A stretch of DNA of 64,000 nt, from NCBI GenBank assembly GCA_037043015.1, contig CM073323.1, positions 23,154,758-23,218,757 of the forward strand, read 5' to 3'. The notes below the pieces were generated by a model. It ran no database searches, was not told where the DNA came from, and saw nothing but the letters and a program-made list of their open reading frames with translations. The position numbers and the translations under genes are program-made. This DNA is from Bryum argenteum. Lineage: Eukaryota; Streptophyta; Bryopsida; Bryales; Bryaceae. This document shows positions 10,513-21,916 of this stretch, piece by piece; positions within the stretch are counted from its first letter, which is position 1, and each line of letters starts with the position of its first letter.

Positions 10513-13384
10513 ATGTCGGAGGAAGGGGTGGGGGAGGGCAGCAATGAGCTTGTGCGAGCGCCGGTGGTGTTATTGCAGCAAGCGGAGCGAGTGCGAGCGC
10601 GGCCGCGCCACTCGCTGCCGCGGCGACTGGCGCGAGCCGCGCGCGCGGCGTTGCAGTCGCATTTCCCATTGAAAGTGGGTGGTGCGTCGTCGCGCATTCC
10701 GCTCTCACCCGAGCGCGCCGCGGGCCTGTTCCGGTCGGGTGCGTTGGAAACCCACATCTCGCGCGCGTTGGGAAACACCGTTGGCTTGGATGCCGCCCCC
10801 ACTAGTGCAAAAAAGAAGCTCTTCGAAGCTGTCAAGGGGCCGCGAACTTTACAGCTCTCCGGTAAACAACCGGTAAGCTCCCAGCACCGTCCTCTCCACC
10901 AAATCTTCAACCCTCTTGTGCTCAATTCCTCAGGTTTAGGGTTTAAATACCTGCTTCGGCTCGAGAATGCGTACTTCGAATCAGATCATGAGCAATTGCT
11001 TGTTAGAACCGCATTCTCTCATAGCTTTCCAACAAGCTATCATCCGCTGGATCTGACTCAAAATTGAGCAAGAATAACCTCGAAAACGAGAACGCCTCTG
11101 TGATTGACCATTTCATAGCTTTCGAGTTTAAGGCTTATGAACCTGCATCTGCTAGAGAATGTGTAATTCCAATCAGATCATGAGCCATGGCTTGTTAGAA
11201 CCGCATTCTTTACAGCGTTCCAACAAGCTACCACTCGCAAGATTTTACCCAGAATTGAGCAAGAAAAACCTCAAAAACGAGAACGAGTCTGATTGCTACT
11301 ACTCTCTTAATCATAGCTAGGGTTTATAAACCTGAATCGGTTGGGGAATGTATACTTCGAATCAGATCATGAGCCATGGCTTGTTCGAAGCGCATCCTTC
11401 ACAGCTTTTCAACAAGCTAGCACTCGCAAGATTTGACTCAGAAATGAGCAAGAATAACCTCGAAAACGAGAACGAATCTGTGATTGCTCGCAACTTCGGT
11501 ACATCCATAGAACGGTATTGAGCACAATCATTCATTCTTGAGCTTTTCATCGACCTCTCCCTGCAAATAGTGACGAATATTGCCATCTTGTGATACAGTT
11601 GGGGCCGTCGACTGTATGCGAGACAATGATTCAAGGCACGAAAGTTTCCCTACTCGAGCTTCAGGTGAAGTTGGTGCATACTCTTATCAGCCCTGTCCAA
11701 TCTGGCCAAGCAAAGTCCAAGACAGCAGGCCGAATCGCCTTGATCACTGTATCCGATCTTCAATCTCGCCATCGAGTGACAATGGAGAACACATTCGGGT
11801 ACACATCTCGCTCTATCGATGTTTCAAGTCAAATGCATATTATGGTCATTTAACTTGTATGATGAAACCTCAGGTCCGAAGAAGACAAGCACTGTCTTTC
11901 AACAGTTTTATCGTCCGACATGCGTTCTAGATTATCATGGGGCCTTGCTTCCACCCACAAGTAAGCCCAAATTTCTCTGTATTCCCCTAAACTGATTGTT
12001 ATCTTTTACACAGCAATCACCAGAATGTGATAGTAACGAGATTAGAGGTTACAGAGTATAGTTCTTTTTTCTAAGCTTGTTTCGCGATGGCAGCGTGCAT
12101 GAGAAACTGGTGATCTTCTCGCGTTACAACAACGATGCATTCGCTGGTCAACGAGTCATTGTGCAGGTATGCCATTCATAACATTTCATATCGATACCTT
12201 CTGTTTTCGTTACCAGAATGTACGCATGTAAGATTATATACGACTGTTAGAGGGGGTTCCGTTATGATGGCCACACAAGCATGACTTTATTCTGTTACTA
12301 GAGATTTGGGGAAGCATGTTATTACACTACGTGATTGGTGTCTCCCTTTTTACCATCAATCTGGGTTGCTCTTCTTACAATGTTATCTCTGCATAGACTA
12401 ACTTTTGGAGGGGGTTCCTATTTCATTCTGTTACTAAAGAATTGGGGATGCGTTTTAGTAACATAGCTGTCGGTTGTGTCTCTTTTTACCCTCAATCTGC
12501 GATGCTCGTCGGTTACAATCTTTTGCATGCAACTGTTGAAGAGGATTCTCGACAGATCATTTAATCTGTTACGATAGAATTATCCTTGCTCTCCATGATT
12601 CTTTGCCTGTCGGTGTCTCTTTCTTACCGCGATTCGGTTACAATGATTTCAATCTGTTACAATAGCATGTTCTCCATGATTCTATGGTTGTCGGTGTCAC
12701 TTTTTACCCTTCAATTTAAGACGCTCTTCTTTACAGTTGTTGGAGGGGGTTCTTGACAAATTATTTCAATCTGTTACTACTGAATTGGGGCAGGATGTTC
12801 TTGGCTCTTTTTACCCTCTTCGTACGATGTTAATAATATATACGACTGTTGGAGGGCGAATGATTTCATTCTGTTACTATAGAATCGGGTAAAAGCATAT
12901 TATTGCACTACATGATTCTGTAGCTGTCGGTGTCTCTTTTTACCGCGCTTTGCATGCAACTGTTGGAGGGGAAGGGATTCCTGACAAATTATTACAATGG
13001 AATTGTTCTTGCAGTAGATAATTCTACGCCTGTCGGTGTCTCCATTTACCCTCAAACTGGAATGTTGGGCATTGATTCAGGCAGTGAGTAAAGTGAATGA
13101 TCGAAACACGGTGTCTCCAATTTGTGCTCGAACACTGGGGCGAGTTACTCAAGGTGGTCTCAGTTGGACGCGCTTCTTTTCCCAGCACGGTAAACATTTT
13201 TCCAAAGCTTTCTTTTAGTTTGATAACCAAATTAGCTCAATTACGGACTGTATCATAAGACCAGGTTTGTGGTGGATCATCAGGTGTGGGCGAGGAGTCG
13301 ATTCACTTGAAGGCTTTGTGCAGCAGTAATGGAGCTTATTCAATTAGCGTCAAAGCGCAACTTGGAGAAGTGGAACTCTCGTAG
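10513..13384 (+). CDS. Multi-exon gene of unknown function (provisional model)
   Basis: Not recognised. Exon 1 (10513-10872) is GC-rich and encodes a basic N-terminus, MSEEGVGEGSNELVRAPVVL onward, 120 residues, ending at CCG|GTAAG. A second exon probably starts at 11599 after GATACAG; its 3' boundary is unresolved. Four further exons join in one frame: 11906-11960, 12076-12166, 13081-13189 and 13284-13384. They encode SSDMRSRLSWGLASTH, then LFRDGSVHEKLVIFSRYNND, then VSPICARTLGRVTQGGLSWT, and end AQLGEVELS-stop. The first intron and the long intron 12167-13080 hold tandem repeats (see repeats). The exons look conserved-protein-like, but I cannot name a family. The middle of the model is the weak point. 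It converges with QCR9. Confidence 0.5.
10935..11500 (+). repeat. Three tandem ~190-bp units inside an intron
   Basis: Three diverged copies start near 10938, 11125 and 11321. Each holds the same run of landmarks: GGGTTTA..CCTG, TTCGAATCAGATCATGAG, GCTTGTTAGAACCGCATTC and a terminal AACCTCGAAAACGAGAACG. The period is about 187-196 bp. They lie wholly within the first intron of the unknown gene at 10513. Confidence 0.8.
12240..13060 (+). repeat. Degenerate tandem repeat, ~130-150-bp unit, in an intron
   Basis: About six diverged units follow one another. The recurring landmarks are CTGTTGGAGGGGGTTC, ATTTCAATCTGTTAC, CATGATTCT and TGTCGGTGTCTCTTTTTACC. The array fills most of the long intron 12167-13080 of the unknown gene. 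Confidence 0.7.
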
Positions 13385-15017
13385 CCGTCATTGTAACATA
13401 GCTTATGCTTTTGTAATCTGTCATTTTGATAAGCATGACACTTCTCAAGGTTCATCATTGAAGAAATATTTGGCTCCTGATCAATCAGAGTAAACGGAAT
13501 AGCTTCATTTTGACCCTTGGTTATGGATAATGAATTTATGTTCTTGAAACTTGATGTTCAACGAAAGAACGAACAAAATAGTATACGTGTACGGAGCATT
13601 TTTCTCAAGGATCGCCAAAGGTGGAGGGTCGTAAAACTTCTGGGAAAGGAAGGTGAACTGTAGCCAATCTTGTCCCTTCAGCAATTCCACTAGAAATGCC
13701 TTACCCGATTTACAAGTTTTTCTTCAGGAAAGTTAGAGATAAGACGTCACATCCCCAAAGATGGAGGGGAGGAGATAAGGAGAGTTGGGTGATAAGACGT
13801 AGTTGGGAGGAAATAGAGAAAAGCTCGTACTCGAAGTTGTTGTCTTCACAGCAGGCAGATTGTAGTTAAAACAAATGGCTGAAAATAAACATATGTACCA
13901 ACCAAGTTCCAACACAATTGACTAAGACCCCAACACTGTCAGCGTTACGAAATCAAAGAGTTCCAATATTGGACAAACATACTACTTCAAACAGGTCTCC
14001 ATCGAGGGCAGACCAGCAGAGCGAGTTTACAAGTTCCAACATTACAGAAGCATGATGGGTCATGTCGACAATAAACACAAGATTTTGTGATGGACAATGC
14101 CAGATCAAATGCATGTGCACGTTGCAAGTCACCATCCAGTTCAAAGTTGCCACCCCAAGTTACCAGTTAACAACCAGCCGACCGGTAGGTGTCAGAAGAG
14201 ACACACTATATTGAGAACCCGTACACTTCTGCAACACATGCAATTAGCAATCAGTTGCTTGAATTACAAGCAAAAACCATTTGCGCAATCATCAAAGAGG
14301 AAGGAAGTGAGGCTGTCTGAATGTGATGGAGGAGCAATCAACTCCATAAGTCAGTCGACACCAAGGCTGTGGTAACATGGCTTCACATGTAGCGATGAAT
14401 TATGTAGCAGATCTACCCAAGAATGTACAGAAAACAGTTGTTGTACAATACTAATCACTTAAAACGTTCATCATGAATCCAGAGTTTTCTTACTCACCCT
14501 CGCCACGGGCACAACGTGGAGAGGCCAACAGACACTCGAGATGAAGTTATCTTCCGACTTACTGCATGAACTCATTCAACCTGTCAGTAGCTATCTCAGC
14601 TCGTCGGCTGCTGTCAGAATTGCTCCACACTCAACATGAGAATGTTTGCAGAATTGTCGGCTTCCTATCCAGGCCAACAACGAAATGATCTTCCGAGAAA
14701 TCATTGGAAATGCAACTAGATTCATAAAAAATAGAGCTCTGGATGAACCCCGAAAGGACCAAGGCCTCGAACTGAACTTCAGAAAAGCTCTTCAGTACTT
14801 TAGGAGTAAATCACATGACACAGATTGCAATCACATGATTTGCGCAGTGCAGAATACATATGTGGAATAGTAAACTCTCTTTTATTGCTCGTCCCAGAGA
14901 TGGTATACAGCATGCAGGAACATGAGACTTTCAAAGTTGTACTATGAAAAATGCTCCTCAACAAAAATTAGTGTCTGTCTGCTACTAGAGATGTAAGGCT
15001 CTTCCACCAGGAAGTGG
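13385..15017. other. Spacer between two convergent genes
   Basis: The spacer between the unknown gene (+) and QCR9 (-) should include both 3' UTRs. The open frames here are short, overlap on both strands and show no family resemblance. No further features seen. Confidence 0.45.
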
Positions 15018-16274
15018 TTAACTTTCCTCGACTCTGGACCCTAGCTTGGGAATATCTTGAAACCGCTTCTGCACAATCAGAGCTCCCCAAAATCAGGACT
15101 CTCTTAGATATAAGCCCTGACAAAAAAATGTATGTCTGGACACCAGATACTGAAAGTACTAGTAAGTAATAAATTCCTGCAAGGAACTAAACTACTGACT
15201 GCTGGAAAAGGTCCAGTCAAGAAACCGACGGCAGTGCATGTGAACCACACGGTTGTACCTGGCTATGAATGTCTTCCACCACTCGTCATTTTTTCAGGAC
15301 CAAGGACTGACGATCTTAAATGAAACGGAGTCTCATCAACTAAAACCAGATTTTCACACCTCTTAACTAACTGAATCTCATTGCATGTATCGATCAAAAG
15401 AAACACTGTAATCTCCTGAAACTGCTCCAGAACTGAATCACACCAACCTAGACCGGAATGACACTGACACGAGAGCGAAAGACTTTCTAAGCTCATAAGA
15501 GAGCGGACAGTCAATTTGAGGTGATCCAAGCGTAACGGCTGACCTACACAATGTAGCTGCGGAAAGGGCTTCGATCCGGTAATACAGAGATTTGAGTTAA
15601 GATCCTAGATGAAACACTACTAAACTGAACTACTAAACTAAGTAAAGACATTGCGAACGTCGATCAAAACAAACAGAACTCCACTGTGATATCCTGAAAA
15701 TTCTTCAAAAAGAATCGCGCCATCCTAGTTCTTCAATAGACCGAAATGACACTGACACGAGAGCCGGAGACATTCCTAAGCTCACAAGGGAGCGAACATC
15801 CAATTTAAAGAAATCCGAGAGAAACGGCTAACCTACACAATGTGGCTCCAAGATAGGGCTTCGATCTAGTAATCCACCTAGTTTGGACAAGCCTCGATCT
15901 CAAAACGAGAGAAATGACTTACCCCGACATTGTTGTTTTCCCAAACCTTGTTGATGCCATAATCCACAATCTGCAATCATCAAGTAGGTCTTCTTTTAGA
16001 TTCTTCTCCACAGAATGAAACTCCAAAACCCTAGGCTTTCTCCTCTAACTTAACACCTAGGGTAAACCCTAAGCGATCCTTACGGCAGTAATTGGCGAGC
16101 GCTTTCATAATGCTCTGTGAAGAGAGGAATAGGGAGCGGAGAAAGACAGAAAGGAAAGGGGCGTACCCGCTCGCCGATGATGGCGCCAGTGAAGATGAAG
16201 GCGATGTAGACGGAGTTCTTGCGCATGAGCAAGCGCATGGTAGTGTCCAGCATGCCTCCTGGAGCCCGCTCCAT
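15018..16274 (-). CDS. QCR9: Cytochrome b-c1 complex subunit 9 (QCR9), mitochondrial
   Basis: Small single-span subunit of mitochondrial respiratory complex III. Three exons on the minus strand are 16274-16167, 15970-15923 and 15068-15018, giving 68 residues. Exon 1 carries the signature RLLMRKNSVYIAFIFTGAI followed by GER. Exon 2 encodes IVDYGINKVWENNNVG. Exon 3 encodes KRFQDIPKLG and ends RVEES. This is the QCR9 pattern: a membrane span, then (V/I)DYGxxKxWExNNVGKxYxDIPxLG. All junctions are GT-AG in phase 0, and the length is normal. Intron 2 (854 bp) is much longer than intron 1 and holds a tandem duplication. The spliced product was missed by simple frame reading because exons 2 and 3 are tiny. 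Confidence 0.9.
15370..15890 (-). repeat. Tandem duplication (~270-290-bp period) in QCR9 intron 2
   Basis: Two diverged copies, about 15384-15590 and 15655-15880. They share TCGATCAAAA, GACCG(G/A)AATGACACTGACACG, CCTACACAATGT and GGGCTTCGATC in the same order. They are wholly intronic. Confidence 0.7.
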
Positions 16275-16410
16275 GGCGACGGATTATCTTGCGATCCTCT
16301 CCCAAAACCCTAATCGAAGAACAAGCTTCCGGGAGCTAGAACAACAATTGGGGCCCTTGCTGCGGACGAGCTGGAGCTTCGGGATGCTTTGAGTGGGAGT
16401 GACGACCTCT

Positions 16411-16542
16411 TCCTTTTCTTTCCAGTCGTCTTACTTTATCATCTCCTTTCTTTCCAGTCGTCTTACTTTCTCATCTCCTTTCTTTCCAGTCGTCTTACTT
16501 TCTCATCTCCTTTCTTTCCAGTCGTCTTACTTTCTCATCTCC
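16411..16542 (+). repeat. 32-bp minisatellite, four copies, upstream of QCR9
   Basis: Four head-to-tail copies of a 32-bp pyrimidine-rich unit containing TTTCTTTCCAGTCGTCTTAC. The copies are nearly identical (one T/A-type change in the first). They lie about 140-270 bp upstream of the QCR9 start, in its presumptive promoter. Confidence 0.85.
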
Positions 16543-17603
16543 TTTTGTATTAGCAATCAGGGATTTCTTTCGAGGTGGTTGCTTTTCTTTCTAGAAACCA
16601 ATTTTTTAAAGTGTTGAGGCTTGTGGGAGTTTACAACTTGAGCAATATATTTTGACAAGCCTTTTGAAGGTTATTATTTATTTGTTCGGAAGAAGTTTGA
16701 TTGAGATCTTGAAGATTGAAAAAATGATAATAATAATGATATGTAAATATATAAAAGTAGAAGTTTGTAGTATTACTTTGGTATTCAATTTTTAAATGAG
16801 GTCATATCACACTACTACAAGGAAATCTTATATAAATGACTTGTTAAATATTAAGTTTAGCAATGAAAGTTTGTGAATGAAATAAATTGCACCCATTTAA
16901 AGGAATCTAAACTCAACAAGCACTCATAAGTTCCTACATAGTAGGATGAGTTTTTTTTTTTTTTTGTGAAAAGGTTATTTTTTAATTGTTTGCTACTCGG
17001 GCTCAACAAACTCCTAAAGCTACAAGGCCTAATTTCAACACTTTACCCTCAAATAATGCCCTCTTTTGTTGCAAGCCGAGATATTTCACTTTGTAATGTA
17101 TTTTGGAAATTGTAATTGTAGGATCTAATACCTAAGTTGTATGTATTGATGTACACCAAATCTCAAAATAAACAATCTCACCATTGTGAGACCATAATGT
17201 TCAAAGTTGAGAAACATAGTTTTTTGCCTTATTTCCAAAAGGGAAAACAGTGCTTTGGAGCCCAAAATAACCATTTTGAGAGTAAATTTGATCTACTCTA
17301 CACATACAAAAATTAATAGTTGAAATCTCTTTTTTTTTGTGAAGTTTTGAAATTACCGCAATCTGATTGCTCTTAGGCAAAATTTTGAGAATATATGGGA
17401 ATATACTACACTTTTGGGCAAATTCCATAATGTCCTACCAGTGTTTTCAAACTTTGAGAGTGAATATCTCCTAAAATATGAGGAATTTTGAAGCATGGAT
17501 GGTCTTAATAGAAAGGTGTGTAAAGAACCAAACTCCAAGAAGATGGACACCAAATCTCACAAATGTTTTCAAACTTTGACCGTGAATATCTCCTAAAGTA
17601 TAA
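16543..17603. other. AT-rich intergenic DNA
   Basis: No gene seen. It contains poly-T tracts (about 16950 and 17330). It also repeats phrases near 17020-17260 and 17440-17600 that recur elsewhere in the window and look like decayed mobile elements. Confidence 0.5.
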
Positions 17604-17615
17604 GGAACTTTGGAG

Positions 17616-17841
17616 ATAGATAGGTAGATAGAAACTCCGGTCCTTTCTAAGAGGCCGGCGTGAATGAAGTGTCCGTTCGTAATGCTAATATCGCGATGGC
17701 CACCGGACAAGGGGATCAAAATGGATGCAGCACCGGGACTTCCCTGGAGGTCACCCATCCCAATACTATTCCGGCCCAAAGGCATTTAACTTCAGAGTTC
17801 TGATGGGATCTGGTGTAGTAGCCTTGGTATGACCGCATTAC
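17616..17841 (-). mobile_element. SINE with a 5S-rRNA-derived head and (ATCT)n tail
   Basis: Read on the minus strand, the element starts with a full-length 5S rRNA-like sequence (17841 down to about 17723). It keeps landmarks such as GATCCCATCAGAACTC, GAAGTTAA and GGATGGGTGACCTCC, which include the internal 5S promoter region. It continues into a roughly 100-bp tail shared with other SINEs in this window (CCGGTGG..., ATTAGCATTACGAACGG, CACTTCATTCACGCC, TTAGAAAGG) and ends in ATCT repeats. A perfect 12-bp target-site duplication, GGAACTTTGGAG, flanks it at 17604-17615 and 17842-17853. The duplication abuts the 5S 5' end exactly, so the copy is full length and was mobilised as one unit. Confidence 0.9.
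17723..17841 (-). pseudogene. 5S rRNA-like sequence (SINE head)
   Basis: About 119 bp aligning end to end with plant 5S rRNA from my knowledge of that molecule, with scattered substitutions. Because it is joined to a SINE tail and bounded by a target-site duplication, it is a retroposed 5S derivative. It is not a functional 5S rRNA gene of a tandem array. Confidence 0.85.
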
Positions 17842-18210
17842 GGAACTTTGGAGCATAAGATGACTCTTTGAAAAGCTATGGAAAAACTCTACAACGTGTA
17901 ATTGGTTTCAACTTCATGTAATCTTAAATAGTAAAACAAACTGACCCAATTGGGCCTCACTCACCTTTAGGGCTCATAACTTGTTATCACCTTTGTGCAT
18001 GTACATTCAAGAATAAGTCAAAACAAACACTATATTCACGTTAATCTAAAAATAGGTAAATTCCTTACTGTTGAGAAGACCCTTACAAGATTTTAAACTC
18101 TTCTTCGTTGAGGTAAATATTCCACATAAGTCTACGGTCGTCTTCCATCTACATGCCATTGTATTTAAAAAAGAATCAAGTGTGGACTTATGTACTCGAG
18201 TACTCCTTAA

Positions 18211-18568
18211 AGGCACCACAGGCCTTGGCTTGGTGGTTGGGGCTCGTGGCCCCCAATGAGGAGGTTGTGGGTTCTATTCCCCGTGCCGGTGTGGTGCTCA
18301 CCACCATGGTCCACCCAACTATGGTGGGGTCCTTGGATCTTGCTGTATGGGTACCTCAAAGCCCTTTGGGGGTATACTATGTCAAGTATCTTCAAGGCAC
18401 TTGTAACTAGCTTGAAACTAGCGTAGTATTGAAACAAGAGGGACTAGCTTGAAACTAGCGTAGTATTGAAACAAGAGGGAGAAGTAGTATTGTTCCAGTA
18501 GTAGCATTACAAACAGACACTTCATTCACAACAGCCACTTAGAAAGGGACCAGAGTTTCTATCTATCT
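18211..18568 (+). mobile_element. tRNA-headed SINE, near full length
   Basis: A tRNA-like head carries an A-box-like TGGCTTGGTGG (18226-18236) and a B box GGTTCTATTCC (18270-18280), spaced as in RNA polymerase III promoters. A body follows (GTATGGGTACCTCAAAGCCC, TCTTCAAGGCAC), then the same 3' tail as the 5S-headed element, ending TCTATCTATCT. The body contains an internal 37-bp tandem duplication (18406-18442 and 18443-18479). I did not find a convincing target-site duplication. Confidence 0.82.
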
Positions 18569-21500
18569 AAGTTATTTCTTATTTGAGTACCTTAGTTTCA
18601 GCTCTAAGTTCCTTACATGCTGCAATCACCACCAAGATTTCTAACCAGGACGGTCTTGATCTATATAATAGAGCTTTAAAACTCGTAAAATCTTTCCAGT
18701 ACTGATTCATGGCGCATCATATTCACGGGCGTATTCTCATTTATTGGCTATCATATTTGCATCTAGTCTAGTTCCCTTCAGATGGACCAGAAAATTCTAG
18801 TACTGCATGAATGATATATATCATGGTCACACACCATGCCTAACATACGGCCTCTTTCGGTGCGGATCCATAATCGTAAAAGCCGCTGCCCAGTGTACAA
18901 TGACCTGCGCATCGCGTTGTACAAAACAATATGGTTCATAAGAAACGGATGGAACACGTAATTCGTTATAATGGTAACATTCACTGATTTTGAGAAATGA
19001 GGGTTTAGCTCGCTTCGAGCTAAATGTACCTACAGAGTATCAACTCAAGCTCAAATCTTATCGATTTGATAATTTGAATATTCCCATAATAACAAATTAC
19101 GTGTTATGGGTGTACTTCCCACTTTTTCCAATTTTCATTTCAATCAACTAGGTTTGCGTAACATTTTAATACTTCGTTTGGTTCATGCACATTACTAGAG
19201 GGTTCCCCTTTGTAGTATGTGAGGATTTTGTGGCTATGCAAAAGTTTGCTTTCATTTCCTTAACCCGTAAAGATTCAAGAAAGCGGAAAGTGGGTTTGTG
19301 GGGTTTCCGCGGGAACGAAAATCAATGGCAAGTTTGAACATTATAATCTCCCGGATGAAGAAAATCAAATCAACGATCTAAATATGATGTTTAAGTAAAA
19401 TAATAAGTTAGCTCTAAAATCTTGTAGTTGAATTCTTTAGATGATGCTTAGATAGAGCTTTGTTGTTGGGCGTGAAGTAGACATAGGTCATTTATTTGTA
19501 ATTTAGGTAATTTTGCACCGAGGATCTCTAGGGGGTTGATGTTGCAACATGCAGAGAAAGTAATGTAGTTTATTCAACAAGGAAAAGCTCAAGCACATGA
19601 AGCATGATCTTTGAAGGTCCGATGAGAGGCGTAGTGAATGTAGAGCATGCAATGCGTTATGCTCTTTAGTAGGATATTTAAGGCATTGTTTTGGGATTCC
19701 AACCATATGGATGTGACAAATAATGTGTGTCTATGTCTAGTAAAGTTTTTGGGGAGTGACCATTTCCAAGGTTTTGGTGAGATTGCATGAAAAGAAACCA
19801 CGAGACAATTAGTTTACACTACCTACATGCTCTTGACATTTTATTTTAATTTTTTTGAATACCAGTGACACCATGACTCAATCCCAATGGTGCTCAGAAG
19901 TGTAATTATGATATCCATGCCTCAAAAAGTATACGGAGCAAATCCTTGAGCCCATTAATTGCAATTTGGGTTTGGCTTCTCAAACGTATTTCCATATGCC
20001 ATATCTAATTCCACACTAAAATCCTTGTAAATCACAAGGTATGCCAGGGAATGGGGGCGAGCAATGTATCAATAGAAAGCTATATGTTTAAATACAAACT
20101 TCTTTTCAAAGTAGACTCCAAGTTACAGACCGAAAGACATGCAAACACACCAAAAAACTCGATATATTGGCCGGAGCGGCACGCTCAGACCTTTAAGGGT
20201 CAAGCTCATCACAAATATGCTCGCTTGAACAAGGTTCCAGTTCAATTTCTGAAAGTTTCTATTTTCCAAAGAAACGGTATTTAAGTTACAAAAGTTACAA
20301 ACACTCTCGTATGGAGTTAACACAAAATTGGGAGAACCAATTTGAAATCTTCATGAAAGAGAAACTAAATCAACAACCAATGCAATTTGAAATTGGCCTA
20401 TCACACACGATGGTGTTTGTAACTTTTGTACATTTCCACACGTAATTGTGAAAGTTTATATTACCATGAGATGTTGCTGCATAGTGACCTTCACTATGCC
20501 ACAACATCAATTAATTAACCTAGGTCCTCTCATGCCACATGGAACCCCTTGAGGGGGTGCCACATGGAACCCATGAGTACACTTTATTTTATGGATTTTT
20601 ATTCTTTGAGGCTAGCCCGAGCTCTCTTGTACGTGTTCAGGGGAGGAAGGAGCTACGAATGATATAGGATAAATTTGCTAACGCAAGACCCCCTGCCCCT
20701 GAGATCCCCTGCCCCAAGACCCCCTACTCTCAAGATCCCCTGCCTCCAAGACTCCTTCAGGTGGACCCTCCCATACCCCTCTTCTTTGGTTTTTGAGCTG
20801 CAATTTGCGGCCTGCATTCTAAGGGTTGTTTTGAGATTTTGGGACATAGTATGTATTGAGGCTCCAATGCGATTGAAACGCACTCTGCACTTGGTCATAT
20901 TTCGTTACTGCACCTGCAAGTTTCAGAGATTTTTGAAACTTTTTTTAAGTTTTAAAAAATATATAAAAATAATAATCAAATAAATAACAAAATAAATAAA
21001 ACCTCTGAAGCAGAATTTGTATGCAAAAAGTTACCCCAGTTCACATGGTGCAAGACTATAAATACAACCAACTATTACATGAGACATACTAACCATGAGA
21101 TTACTGTACATCGTACTAGAAGTGGCATGATTTTGAAAGGATAAAAATACCCAAATCCCAAACAACCAAATAATCACAAATGTCCCAAAATAGGTAAAGG
21201 CACCTATAACCGACCACTTAAGGATTTTAGCACATGATATTAAGGTATATATATATATTTTTAGAATTTTTCATGTGTGCAAACATAAGGTTCTTGTTGA
21301 ATGCAAAAAGTTTTGTGATTTTATTTGTATTATTCAAATATTTATAATTGTTTGAAGTGAAAAGTTGCTTGGAACCTAAAGCCGATCACATGCTCAAACA
21401 TACAAATGAGGTACATTTGTTCTTTCAAAATCTAGGAATTGGGCTTGATCGGTTATTGGTCGCCGGTCGGGAATGGGTATGTCTACCTTAGCTACCATGT

Positions 21501-21916
21501 CCTTGAATCTTACAATGGTCTAAAATGAAGCAGGTCCTACAATTGAGCTATAGTAACTTTCATTCAGAGGTACATAATAGGTTCGCCATACAACAATACC
21601 ATGTACTCACTGCAAAACATTACAAGGTATCACTTTTTTAGGGCACCATTCAAGAAACACCTATATCTCTACTTTCAAAAATTCATAACTCGTTGTAGAA
21701 GAGTCCAAAAATGATGATTCCACTTGCTCTATCTTTCTACTAATTCTCCCCCCTGCACAAAAGTTGTTTCCACCCGTTACATTTCAATAGATCTCTTTTA
21801 CTAAAAATTGAGCCATTGTTGAGCACCTTAGTTACTACACACACCAACAACTAGTAGCTGATTCATTCTCTTGTATAAATTGAATAAATGAAGCAAAGTC
21901 AATGTAACCAATATAT
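18569..21916. other. Intergenic DNA, no gene seen
   Basis: Mixed AT-rich DNA. A degenerate TTTAAGGGT(C)AA end near 20190 resembles the TTAA-element termini but has no partner. Near 20690-20760 there is a short C-rich array of units like GATCCCCTGCCCC. No convincing reading frames. Confidence 0.45.

Noticed and set aside
17723-17841. Functional 5S rRNA gene
   Set aside because: It has several changes from plant 5S, is a single copy here, is fused to a SINE tail and is bounded by a target-site duplication.
18211-18290. Functional tRNA gene
   Set aside because: A and B boxes are present, but acceptor-stem pairing was not evident and the sequence continues into a SINE body, so it is a SINE head.
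20675-20983. 102-codon frame in C-rich repeat DNA
   Set aside because: The N-terminal half comes from a short tandem repeat and the rest from AT-rich DNA; no family resemblance.
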